From assembly GCF_014697585.1 (NCBI RefSeq), contig NZ_JACJSB010000011.1, positions 62,001 through 126,000 on the forward strand: a DNA stretch of 64,000 bases, given 5' to 3'. The stretch comes from Dolichospermum sp. FACHB-1091 (GTDB taxonomy: Bacteria; Cyanobacteriota; Cyanobacteriia; Cyanobacteriales; Nostocaceae). A program made the position numbers and the translations under genes. The notes beneath the pieces were generated by a model. That model did not search any database and had not been told where the DNA came from. It was given only the letters and a program-made list of their open reading frames with translations. This document shows, one piece after another, positions 35,507 through 44,099 of this stretch (position 1 is the stretch's first letter; each line of letters starts with the position of its first letter).

Positions 35507-35900
35507 AATTTTTGTTGATACTCTGTTTATTGTAGCTTTAATCAATAAACGAGATCAATATCATCAAACAGCTTTACAGTTTGCTGAACAATTTGAAAAT
35601 TATCCTTTGATTACAACTGACGCAATTTTTTTAGAAGTTGGTAATACTTTATCAAATAACTATAAAAATCAAGCGGTTGAATTGATGGAAAGTTTTCTAG
35701 AATCTGATGATGTTGAAGTTATTCGTTTAAATCCTGATTTATTTGATGAAGCATTAAGTTTATATAAAAAACATCAAGATAAATCTTGGGGTTTAGTTGA
35801 TTGTATTTCTTTTGTGGTGATGAAAAGATATGAAGTTACCCAAGCATTAACTTTTGATAGGCATTTTATTCAAGCAGGTTTTCAAGCATTAATGAAGTAA
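35496..35900 (+). CDS. vapC: PIN-domain VapC-type toxin
   Basis: 134 residues beginning at a GTG that overlaps the antitoxin gene. PIN acidic residues: Asp in IFVDTLFI (residue 8), Glu in IFLEVGN (about 46), Asp in GLVDCISF (about 99) and Asp in LTFDRHF (about 120). Likely an RNA-cutting toxin held by the upstream antitoxin. Confidence 0.9.
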   Translation: MRSKIFVDTLFIVALINKRDQYHQTALQFAEQFENYPLITTDAIFLEVGNTLSNNYKNQAVELMESFLESDDVEVIRLNPDLFDEALSLYKKHQDKSWGLVDCISFVVMKRYEVTQALTFDRHFIQAGFQALMK

Positions 35901-35907
35901 TTATCAA

Positions 35908-36252
35908 ATGGATAAATTAAATCAATATCGCAATGTGATCAAGAAAATTCTGACTGAATATGAACAGTTAGCATCACAAACACCTAACCCTGACGGTGTT
36001 GATAGTATTTTAGCTTTTGATGAACATAGAGATCAATATCTTTGGTTTCAAACAGGTTGGCATAATGATCATAAAGTTAGAGGGATTACTGTTTATGTAA
36101 GAATTAAAAATGAGAAAATTTACATTGAGGAAGATTGGACCCAGGAAGGTATTGCAACTGAGTTATTAAGGGAAGGTGTACCAAAGGAAGATATTGTTTT
36201 AGCATTTCATGATCCTGAAACTCGGAAGTTGACAGAGTTTGCTGTTGTTTAG
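35908..36252 (+). CDS. xisI: XisI-family protein (locus D, no xisH)
   Basis: 114 residues with the same plan as loci A-C: variable half MDKLNQYRNVIKKILTEYEQL and the constant C-terminal half. It starts 7 bases after vapC, so it is in the same transcript. No xisH lies upstream; its place is taken by vapBC. The truncated xisH at 38779 is on the same strand 2.5 kb downstream. Confidence 0.9.
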   Translation: MDKLNQYRNVIKKILTEYEQLASQTPNPDGVDSILAFDEHRDQYLWFQTGWHNDHKVRGITVYVRIKNEKIYIEEDWTQEGIATELLREGVPKEDIVLAFHDPETRKLTEFAVV

Positions 36253-36316
36253 GTTAAATATTTAGGTTATAATAGTTACACACAATATTTTTGATAATCA
36301 AAAGGAGTTGTCAATA

Positions 36317-36517
36317 ATGAAGGTAAAAAAAGAAGAAATTAAAGCCATGATTCTCCAATTTCCTGTAGAAGAAATTAATGAATTAATTGCAGAAATTAGG
36401 AAGGCTTTGGAAATAAGAGAGTTTATGAAATTAGCAGAAACAGGATTTACAGAGTGGAATGATCCAGAAGAGGATATTTATAAGGTTCAAGCGAAAGATT
36501 CATGGAATCTTCTTTAG
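36317..36517 (+). CDS. 66-residue antitoxin-like protein, orphan
   Basis: The ATG at 36317 has an AAGGAG ribosome binding site at 36302-36307. An upstream TTG at 36308 directly abuts that site and is unlikely. The helical MKVKKEEIKAMILQFPVEEINELIAEIRKAL followed by FTEWNDPEEDIY resembles cyanobacterial small antitoxins of PIN or RelE toxins. No toxin follows. Confidence 0.7.
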   Translation: MKVKKEEIKAMILQFPVEEINELIAEIRKALEIREFMKLAETGFTEWNDPEEDIYKVQAKDSWNLL

Positions 36518-36625
36518 GTGTAAGTATTAATTTTTATGAAGTATCATTGACAACGAATATGGTTATTGGATAAAATCCTAATCTAGTTTACATATCGAAT
36601 AAATTCATTAGTAGAGAGCAAAATT

Positions 36626-38575
36626 ATGCCAGATAACAAAAAACAGCCAAAATATCCGATCATATCCTACACTCACACTCTTTTCCAGCTGTCTGTTAAT
36701 AGAAAAGATCCTTGTGAAGTAATTCGTGAATTAATATCTAATTCCTATGATGCCAAAGCTTCAATCATTGAAATATATCCACTTTTATCCGAAAAAGGAT
36801 TTATTTTTTTTGATAATGGCACTGGTTTAAGTGAAGAACAGGAAATTAATGGTATTACTCCTTATGTAGCTTTCTTTTCTATTGGAAAATCAACCAAAAT
36901 TCAAGGTGAAGCAATAGGTTATAAGTGTCAAGGTTCTAAACTGTGTTTTGCTTCTAAAAAAGTAACTATTATTACACGCTCTCAAGAAGATTTATTTTGG
37001 AGATACAAATCAATAGATAATCCTAAAGATAACCTAAATGAACATTTTGATATTTCATCAGATTTTACCCAAACTCCTTGGGATGTAGTGAAAGGCAATT
37101 TCCATACAGCAAAGTCCACAACTGCAAATATTATTAAAGAATTAGATGAGAATTTTTTTACATCTAAATTTAATAGACAGGGTACAATGATCATTGTTCA
37201 AGGATTAGAAGTTAATAACTTTTCTGAGTTTTACTCTTCAGATGATTTTGGACAAAATAAATATTCATATCTAAAAAACTATATAAAATTTAATACAAGA
37301 CATGGTGATATGAGAATACTCAGGCCAGATGTTACAGGTTTTCATCATAGCAAAGCTAATTCATTTAGTAAAACAATAGGATATAATGATGAGTGCAAAT
37401 TATATCTTTGGTCGAAAAAAAGAATAAAATATAGTTTACAAGAAGTAGAACCTGGATATCCTTACCTTGAAAAACCAGATAGTTCTGAAGAAAGTAAAAT
37501 TAAAACTCCATCCCAAATATCAAGACTTAATGATGGGAATTTTTATGCTCGTTATTGTTCAACTTTTTCCTATGAAGAAACAACATACTGTATAGTTTTA
37601 GCAATAGATGGTAATAGAAGAGCTTTAAAGAAATATCAGGAATTAGATAGAAAAGGCAGTACAAGATCAGGTATTAAACTATCAGATCAACGAGGAGTAT
37701 TTATTTCCTCAGAAGGTGTGAGAATCTGTGTTTATAATGAGATTTTTGAAAGTAGTTATTTGCAAGATTATAATTTATTAGCTGATAGTAAAGCTCAATC
37801 ACATTACTTATTAATTATAAATGGGAGCTTTGACGTTGTAACTAACAGAAACTCACTCACTGATAGCTCAAGACAAATATTAAAAGATGAATTATTTATC
37901 GCAAAAGTAAAAGACTTCCTAGATCAAGCAAAAACGAAAATTCCTATATTTAAAGAATTTATCGAAAGATTAACTCAAGAAAATCAAGAAGAGAAATTAG
38001 AAGCATATCAAAAGAAACTAGATAAATTAAAAAGTAGTGTTCAGAAAAGGTGCAGATTTAAAGTAACTAATATAGAACAATTAAAAGATAAGTGGATAAT
38101 CCAACCAGAAATAGGTGAAGAGCATTGGGTAGGTGCTTTATATACAATGTTTGCTCATTTAGTAACTTTGGATTTACCTTATTCTAATTTATGGATGCGT
38201 CCACGTACATTTTCTGGAGTTGGTCTTGATAGTATCGCAGTACCTTTGGAGGAAAATAGTTTAAAAGATAAAGTCCATAGAGGATTAGAATATAAATATA
38301 CTTTTTCACCAACAGATGAATATAATCATCCTTTTATTGTTACTAACTTCATAGTTTGTTGGGATATGATTACACCAGAAGAAAAAGAGCGTATTACAGA
38401 TTCTTATGGTTATTTTGGTTTTGTTTTATTAACAGAAGAATTAAAAGATATTGGGTATGAAATTATTAACATTGAAAGTAATACAGGTGAAATACACAAC
38501 GAAAATATCAAGGTTATTAGTTTAAAGAAATTACTTGATAAAACTTTTGAATGTAAATGGACTGACCCAAATTAA
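36626..38575 (+). CDS. GHKL (Hsp90-like) ATPase domain protein, candidate defence gene
   Basis: 649 residues. The N-terminal ATPase shows the Bergerat-fold motifs: N box EVIRELISNSYDAKA (about 28-42), G1 IFFDNGTGLS (about 54-63) and G2-like GEAIGYKCQGSKLCF (about 92-106), as in MORC-like and HATPase_c_3 proteins. The middle is a transducer-like region. Residues about 440-480 are a charged coiled-coil. The C-terminal part has no family I recognise. It stands alone, in a cassette bracketed by direct repeats with toxin-antitoxin genes. Confidence 0.8.
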   Translation: MPDNKKQPKYPIISYTHTLFQLSVNRKDPCEVIRELISNSYDAKASIIEIYPLLSEKGFIFFDNGTGLSEEQEINGITPYVAFFSIGKSTKIQGEAIGYKCQGSKLCFASKKVTIITRSQEDLFWRYKSIDNPKDNLNEHFDISSDFTQTPWDVVKGNFHTAKSTTANIIKELDENFFTSKFNRQGTMIIVQGLEVNNFSEFYSSDDFGQNKYSYLKNYIKFNTRHGDMRILRPDVTGFHHSKANSFSKTIGYNDECKLYLWSKKRIKYSLQEVEPGYPYLEKPDSSEESKIKTPSQISRLNDGNFYARYCSTFSYEETTYCIVLAIDGNRRALKKYQELDRKGSTRSGIKLSDQRGVFISSEGVRICVYNEIFESSYLQDYNLLADSKAQSHYLLIINGSFDVVTNRNSLTDSSRQILKDELFIAKVKDFLDQAKTKIPIFKEFIERLTQENQEEKLEAYQKKLDKLKSSVQKRCRFKVTNIEQLKDKWIIQPEIGEEHWVGALYTMFAHLVTLDLPYSNLWMRPRTFSGVGLDSIAVPLEENSLKDKVHRGLEYKYTFSPTDEYNHPFIVTNFIVCWDMITPEEKERITDSYGYFGFVLLTEELKDIGYEIINIESNTGEIHNENIKVISLKKLLDKTFECKWTDPN

Positions 38576-38652
38576 AACACATATACATTATCAAAAAATA
38601 ACCCCATCCTGAAAATCCTGAAATCCTGGACATCCTGATTCTGACAAATGCA

Positions 38653-38743
38653 ATGTCTTGTTTTCCTTATTTTATTGTAAAGGAATTGTTACAGGAGTTA
38701 CTGGTAAACGAATTTGTCAGAAATAGACGGTTTATAGTTTATG
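38653..38743. repeat. acnB 5' flank, direct repeat copy 2
   Basis: About 91 bases matching 35165-35257 (TTGTAAAGGAATTGTTACAG, then GGTAAACGAATTTGTCAGAA) with a few substitutions, in the same orientation. It is followed by a truncated xisH instead of a full gene. An open frame can be drawn through it but it is not a gene. Confidence 0.9.
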
Positions 38744-38778
38744 ATCAGATTATGAAAATTTTACTGAATTTAATTTTT

Positions 38779-38892
38779 ATGTCAGCTAAGGATACCTACC
38801 ATGAAGCAATTAAAAATGCCTTGATTAAAGATGGTTGGATAATTATTCGTGATCCTTATACTATTAAGTATGAAGAGATAAGTTGGCGTTAA
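38779..38892 (+). pseudogene. xisH truncated after 33 codons (locus E)
   Basis: [20 protein letters not shown] is a good XisH start, and the match continues to KYEE. The frame then runs into a repeat beginning ATAAGTTGGCGTTAAATAA and stops. The nuclease-like core is lost. The sequence ending in GCATTGCTATAGC downstream points to insertion of a MITE-type element as the cause. Confidence 0.85.
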
Positions 38893-38978
38893 ATAATCAA
38901 TATATGTTACTTAGCATTGCTATAGCAACTAATTCCTGTTAAATGAATAGAGTCCACAGAGTCCAGAATTTATCATCA

Positions 38979-40706
38979 ATGCAGCTTACTTTTAACAATC
39001 TTAATCAAATTTGGTCTTATGTATTAACGGAAACACTTAAACGCTTGGGTTTGGAATGCGCTGTAATCTGTCCTGGCTCTCGTTCTACACCTTTAACAGT
39101 GGCTTTTGCTCAACAAATACCGCATATTGCAGCTATGCCGATTTTAGATGAACGTTCGGCGGCTTTTTTTGCGTTGGGACGAGCAAAAGCGACAGGAAAA
39201 CCTGTAGTATTAGTTTGTACTTCGGGAACTGCGGGGGCAAATTTTTATCCAGCGGTAATTGAAGCTAAAGAAAGTCGTGTTCCTTTATTGATATTAACCA
39301 CTGATAGACCCGCAGAATTAAGAAATTGTCATTCTGGACAAACTATTGACCAAGTAAAATTATACGGTAATTATCCCAATTGGCAAGGGGAATTAGCTAC
39401 ACCCTCCCCAAATTTAGAAATGTTAGCTTATCTCAGACAAACGGTTATTTACGCTTGGGAACGTTGTCAATTTCCTAATTTTGGTCCTGTACATTTAAAT
39501 ATACCTTTCCGTGACCCGCTCGCTCCCATTCCTGATGGTACTAACGTTACTTTAGATGTGTCAGATTTCTTTTCAGCAGTGGCTTCCAGCCCAGTAGCAA
39601 TTACTAATTATCAATTACCAGTAATAAATTACCAAAAAGGAATTATTATCGCTGGTGTAGCTCAAACACAGCTATCTGAACAATATTGTAGAGCGATCGC
39701 ACGATTAAGTCAATCTCTCCAATGGCCTGTTTTAGCTGAAGGACTTTCTCCAGTGAGAAATTATGCAGACTTAAATCCCTATTTAATTTCTACCTATGAT
39801 ATCATCCTCAGAAATGAAAAACTTGCCAAAGAATTAACACCAGAAATGGTAATTCAAATTGGAGAAATGCCTACAAGTAAAGAATTAAGAAATTGGTTAA
39901 TTAATACTAAATCTGAACGTTTGATCATTGATAATTGTGATCAAAATCTAGATTCTTTACATGGAAAAACCAGACATTTAAGAATATCAGTCACAGAAAT
40001 TAGCAGCGAATTAGAAATTGAGAAATTAGGAGAAAATGAATATTTACAAAAATGGTGTAAGATAGAGAAACAAGTTAGAAAAAATATTGATGATTATTTG
40101 CAAAATCTAGACGAATTAATCGAAAGTAAAGTAGCGTGGTTAATTTCCCAAATTCTGCCACCAGAAACACCTTTATTTATTGCTAATAGTATGCCTGTAC
40201 GAGATGTAGAATTTTTCTGGAAACCGAATAATTTAAGAATTAAACCTTATTTTAATCGCGGTGCAAATGGTATTGATGGTACACTTTCCACGGCTTTAGG
40301 AATCGCACATCAACAACAAAGTAGTGTTTTATTAACCGGAGATTTATCTTTATTGCATGATACAAATGGGTTTTTAATTAGTGATAAATTTATCGGACAT
40401 TTGACGATTATCTTAATTAATAATAATGGTGGGGGAATTTTTGAAATGCTACCCATTGCTAAATTTAATCCACCTTTTGAAGAGTTTTTTGCTGCTCCCC
40501 AAAATATTGATTTCTGCCAATTATGCGCTACTTATAATGTGCAATATCAGTTAATTACTGCTTGGGAAGAATTAGCAGATCATTTAAAGCAATTACCAAA
40601 AACAGGAATTAGGGTTTTAGAAGTCAAAACAAATAGAAAAATAGATGTGATCTGGAGAAAGGAAAATTTACAAATGTTTGCTAAAATCAGATCCCCAACT
40701 TCTTAG
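38979..40706 (+). CDS. menD: 2-succinyl-5-enolpyruvyl-6-hydroxy-3-cyclohexene-1-carboxylate synthase
   Basis: ThDP-dependent enzyme of phylloquinone (photosystem I quinone) synthesis. About 575 residues from MQLTFNNLNQIWSYVLTETL; an earlier in-frame ATG at 38943 would add 12 residues untypical of the family. Motifs: CPGSRSTPLTVAF near the N-terminus, TSGTAGANFYPAVIEA, DRPAELRNCHSGQTIDQ, and the ThDP/Mg motif GDLSLLHDTNG...NNNGGGIFEMLP in the C-terminal third. Confidence 0.95.
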   Translation: MQLTFNNLNQIWSYVLTETLKRLGLECAVICPGSRSTPLTVAFAQQIPHIAAMPILDERSAAFFALGRAKATGKPVVLVCTSGTAGANFYPAVIEAKESRVPLLILTTDRPAELRNCHSGQTIDQVKLYGNYPNWQGELATPSPNLEMLAYLRQTVIYAWERCQFPNFGPVHLNIPFRDPLAPIPDGTNVTLDVSDFFSAVASSPVAITNYQLPVINYQKGIIIAGVAQTQLSEQYCRAIARLSQSLQWPVLAEGLSPVRNYADLNPYLISTYDIILRNEKLAKELTPEMVIQIGEMPTSKELRNWLINTKSERLIIDNCDQNLDSLHGKTRHLRISVTEISSELEIEKLGENEYLQKWCKIEKQVRKNIDDYLQNLDELIESKVAWLISQILPPETPLFIANSMPVRDVEFFWKPNNLRIKPYFNRGANGIDGTLSTALGIAHQQQSSVLLTGDLSLLHDTNGFLISDKFIGHLTIILINNNGGGIFEMLPIAKFNPPFEEFFAAPQNIDFCQLCATYNVQYQLITAWEELADHLKQLPKTGIRVLEVKTNRKIDVIWRKENLQMFAKIRSPTS

Positions 40707-40730
40707 AAAATCCGAGTATCCAAGCTACAT

Positions 40731-40911
40731 AGGGCTTACTGATAGCCTAGCGTGGCGTTAGCCATATAAAGCTCAAACCATTTATTAACAAAGGGTTTCA
40801 CGGATTTTTACCACAAAAAAGTGCCAGGTTTTGGCTAATGGTGTCTCAAAATGAATTGCATTTTTCTTTGTCGGATTTGGAAAATTGAGGATATCCAGAC
40901 AGTTAAAACTG
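40731..40911. repeat. Degraded MITE-like element (AGGGCTTGCTGAATAA family)
   Basis: Opens with AGGGCTTACTGATAGCC and follows the reverse complement of 5861-6074 through GGATTTTTACC, TTTTGGCTAATGGTGTCTCA and GAGGATATCCAGAC. The far end is replaced by a half element of the TAAGTAGGT family (40912-40966). Confidence 0.65.
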
Positions 40912-40966
40912 CTCCCTGTTCCCTGTTCCCTTGTCATAACGACAATTTTTCACCCCAACCTACTTA
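40912..40966. repeat. Half copy of the TAAGTAGGT-family element
   Basis: CTCCCTGTTCCCTGTTCCC, TTGTCATAACGACAATTTTT and the terminus AACCTACTTA match the right-hand half of copy 3 (42887-43120). Fused to the preceding element; together they fill the menD-serA gap. Confidence 0.75.
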
Positions 40967-41055
40967 GATTTCATGATTCTGTGCAGCTTTACATGAAATT
41001 GGTATAAACTGAAAAATCTTGTACAGCACAATCTGTTAACTAAAATCGAGTTATT

Positions 41056-42636
41056 ATGTCTAAGGTTCTTGTCTCTGATCCAATTGATCAAGTTGGGATT
41101 GATATTCTTTCTCAAGTGGCTACAGTTGATATCAAAACTACGTTGAAACCCGATGAACTGAAAGCTATCATTGGTGAGTATGATGCGCTGATGATTCGTT
41201 CTGGAACTCGCGTCACTCAAGATATTATAGAGGCTGGAGTCAAATTAAAAATTATTGGCCGCGCTGGCGTGGGAGTGGATAATGTTGATGTCCCCGCAGC
41301 TACTCGCAAAGGTATTGTCGTTGTCAATTCTCCAGAGGGTAATACCATTGCGGCCGCAGAACACGCTTTAGCTATGATGTTATCCCTATCTCGTCATATT
41401 CCTGATGCTAATGCCTCAGTCAAACGTGGTGAATGGGACCGCAAAAGTTATGTTGGTTCAGAAGTATACAAAAAAACTCTCGGTGTTGTCGGCTTAGGTA
41501 AAATAGGTTCTCATGTTGCTTCCGTAGCTAAAGCCATGGGAATGAAACTTTTAGCCTATGATCCATTTATCTCTACAGAAAGAGCCGAACAACTTGGTTG
41601 TCAACTAGTGGAGTTAAATTTGCTCTTCCAGCAAGCTGATTATATCACCTTGCACATTCCTAAAACCTCAGAAACCGCTAATTTAATCAACGCCAAAACT
41701 TTGGCTTTAATGAAACCCACCACCAGAATTATTAATTGCGCCCGTGGTGGTATTATAGACGAAGCAGCTTTAGCTGTGGCTATTAAAGAGGGTACAATTG
41801 CTGGCGCTGCTTTAGATGTGTTTGATTCTGAACCCTTGGGTGAATCTGATTTGCTAGGTTTGGGTAAAAATGTCATTCTTACTCCTCACCTCGGTGCTTC
41901 TACGGCTGAAGCCCAGGTAAACGTGGCTATAGACGTGGCTGAACAAATTCGGGATGTGTTATTAGGACTACCAGCCCGTTCCGCTGTGAATATTCCCGGA
42001 CTCGGTCCTGATGTCCTCGAAGAGTTTAAACCCTATATGGAATTAGCGGAAACTTTGGGAAATTTAGTTGGTCAACTCACAGGTGGCAGAGTAGAGACAC
42101 TTAATGTTACCCTACAAGGAGACTTGGCAACTAATAAAAGTCAGCCTCTGATTATAGCCGCCCTCAAAGGACTACTTTACCAAGCCCTCCGCGAACGGGT
42201 AAATTATGTTAACGCTAACATAGAAGCAAAAGAAAGAGGTATTCGCGTAATTGAAACTAGAGATGCTTCAGCCCGTGACTATGCTGGGTCATTGCACTTA
42301 CAAGCTACAGGTACTTTAGGTACACATTCTGTAACTGGTGCTTTATTGGGTGATAAGGAAATTCACCTAACTGACATTGACGGATTTCCTATTAATGTCC
42401 CCCCCAGTAAATATATGTTGTTTACTCTCCACCGTGATGTACCAGGTATCATTGGTAAACTCGGTTCTCTTCTGGGCAGTTTTAATGTCAATATTGCTAG
42501 TATGCAGGTCGGTAGAAAAATCGTTCGTGGTGATGCTGTGATGGCTTTGAGCATTGATGATCCTCTACCTGAAGGCATTTTAGAAGAAATTAAGAAAGTA
42601 TCGGGCATTAGGGACGCTTATACAGTGACACTTTAA
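41056..42636 (+). CDS. serA: D-3-phosphoglycerate dehydrogenase
   Basis: First step of phosphorylated serine synthesis. 526 residues, the long form: substrate/NAD domains (about 1-310) with GLGKIGSHVA and the catalytic region CARGGIIDE...HLGAS, an intervening ASB domain (about 320-445) and a C-terminal ACT domain (YMLFTLHRDVPGIIGKLGSLLG) for regulation by serine. A strong terminator follows. Confidence 0.96.
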   Translation: MSKVLVSDPIDQVGIDILSQVATVDIKTTLKPDELKAIIGEYDALMIRSGTRVTQDIIEAGVKLKIIGRAGVGVDNVDVPAATRKGIVVVNSPEGNTIAAAEHALAMMLSLSRHIPDANASVKRGEWDRKSYVGSEVYKKTLGVVGLGKIGSHVASVAKAMGMKLLAYDPFISTERAEQLGCQLVELNLLFQQADYITLHIPKTSETANLINAKTLALMKPTTRIINCARGGIIDEAALAVAIKEGTIAGAALDVFDSEPLGESDLLGLGKNVILTPHLGASTAEAQVNVAIDVAEQIRDVLLGLPARSAVNIPGLGPDVLEEFKPYMELAETLGNLVGQLTGGRVETLNVTLQGDLATNKSQPLIIAALKGLLYQALRERVNYVNANIEAKERGIRVIETRDASARDYAGSLHLQATGTLGTHSVTGALLGDKEIHLTDIDGFPINVPPSKYMLFTLHRDVPGIIGKLGSLLGSFNVNIASMQVGRKIVRGDAVMALSIDDPLPEGILEEIKKVSGIRDAYTVTL

Positions 42637-42726
42637 TTCTAGACTGTGATTTTTTTTGATTTATGAGATGAGGATGATTAAGTAATTTGATAATTAGAAT
42701 ATCATTTTAATTATCTAACAATAAGA

Positions 42727-42752
42727 TCCCGACTTCTTTTCAGAAGTCGGGA
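42727..42752 (+). terminator. Terminator-like hairpin after serA
   Basis: Stem TCCCGACTTCT/AGAAGTCGGGA with a 4-base loop, followed by ATTT. The T run is short. Confidence 0.75.
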
Positions 42753-42886
42753 ATTTAAAACTTTCCATGTTCAAAAATAAAATGAGCAATTTAACCGCAG
42801 ATAAACCCAGCTATGAATCTACTTCAGTGGACTAGAAAATGCTATATTCTGATGGTTTGGTTTGTTTTTGCACCATTACCTATTAC

Positions 42887-43120
42887 TAAGTAGGTGAACG
42901 GAAAAAACCGACACAAGTAACGAAAAGTAAAGTGGCCCAAAACCCCTTCTCTGTTCCCTGTTCCCAGTTAAGAGTTCCCTGTTCCCAGTTAAGAGTTCCC
43001 TGTTCCCAGTTAAGAGTTCCCTGTTCCCTGTTCCCAGTTAAGAGTTCCCTGTTCCCAGTTAAGAGTTCCCTGTTCCCTGTTCCCTTGTCATAACGACAAT
43101 TTTTAACACCAACCTACTTA
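42887..43120. repeat. MITE-like element, TAAGTAGGT family, copy 3 (expanded array)
   Basis: TAAGTAGGT at the left and ACCTACTTA at the right, reversed relative to copies 1 and 2. The internal array is expanded to at least nine units of TTCCCTG or TTCCCAGTTAAGAG. It ends 12 bases before the prmA start codon, so it may supply or disturb the prmA leader. Confidence 0.85.
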
Positions 43121-43132
43121 ATCTCAAATTCT

Positions 43133-44032
43133 ATGGCAAATACTTGGTGGGAAATCAATATTATATCTAACCCAGATTTAGAAGATACTATATATTGGCG
43201 ATTAGAAAAGTTTGGCACTCGTGGTACAGCAGTGGAAATTAAAGACCATAACTTATTGGTTAAGGCTTATTTGCCCAGTTTTCAAGCAGAATTACCAGAT
43301 TTGCAAGAATTATCATCATCCTTGGGTGAAGATGCTATATCTGTAGGATTCCCCCCTCCTGTGCTAAATTGGCACTTAATTGATGAAGAAGACTGGTCCA
43401 GTAGTTGGAAACAACATTGGCAACCAGAGGAAATAGGCGATCGCTTCTTGATTAATCCCGCTTGGCTACCTTTACCCACTACTACAGACCGCTTAATCAT
43501 ACTCCTTGATCCTGGTGTAGCCTTTGGTACAGGTAATCACGCTACCACTCAATTATGTTTAGAATCCCTAGAAATGCACTTTTCTAACATAACAGAGAAC
43601 CAAAAACCCTCGACCATTGCCGATATTGGTTGTGGTTCAGGTATTCTAGGTGTTGGGGCAATATTACTAGGTGCTACTAAAGTCTATGCCGTTGATAATG
43701 ATCCCTTAGCAGTAAAATCTACTTTTAGTAATTGCACTCTGAATCATATCCCTCCAGATTGTTTAATTCCCCTAGAAGGTAGTGTAGACACGGTTAGGAA
43801 AACAATTGATCAACCAGTAGATGGTATTGTTTGCAACATTTTAGCCGATGTCATTATTCAATTACTCCCAGAAATGACCGCAATTACTAAATCTAGCACT
43901 TGGGGTATATTTAGTGGTATTCTAATAGGACAATCAAAGGCTGTTGCTCACGCCTTAGAACAAAATGGTTGGACTGTGACTACTATCCGGGAGAAAAAAG
44001 AATGGTGTTGTTTAAATGCCCGTCGTTCTTAA
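43133..44032 (+). CDS. prmA: Ribosomal protein L11 methyltransferase
   Basis: SAM-dependent trimethylation of ribosomal protein L11. 299 residues: N-terminal substrate-recognition domain ([10 protein letters not shown]...) and C-terminal class I methylase with [16 protein letters not shown] (about 131-146), [13 protein letters not shown] (about 163-175) and the NILAD motif near 240. Usual family length. A repeat element lies just upstream. Confidence 0.95.
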   Translation: MANTWWEINIISNPDLEDTIYWRLEKFGTRGTAVEIKDHNLLVKAYLPSFQAELPDLQELSSSLGEDAISVGFPPPVLNWHLIDEEDWSSSWKQHWQPEEIGDRFLINPAWLPLPTTTDRLIILLDPGVAFGTGNHATTQLCLESLEMHFSNITENQKPSTIADIGCGSGILGVGAILLGATKVYAVDNDPLAVKSTFSNCTLNHIPPDCLIPLEGSVDTVRKTIDQPVDGIVCNILADVIIQLLPEMTAITKSSTWGIFSGILIGQSKAVAHALEQNGWTVTTIREKKEWCCLNARRS

Positions 44033-44099
44033 TTTTTTGCAGGTACAAGTTAGATATAATTAGTTTGACAATAATTGCCACAAATAACCCCAGAAGTTT

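Noticed and set aside
38653-38892. 79-residue plus-strand protein
   Set aside because: Its first half is the duplicated acnB 5' flank, which is non-coding at the parent site; only the xisH part from 38779 is meaningful.
42887-43120. Possible CRISPR or VNTR-coded protein in the repeated GTTCCCTGTTCCC tract
   Set aside because: No spacers and no open frame; it lies inside a repeat element with inverted ends.
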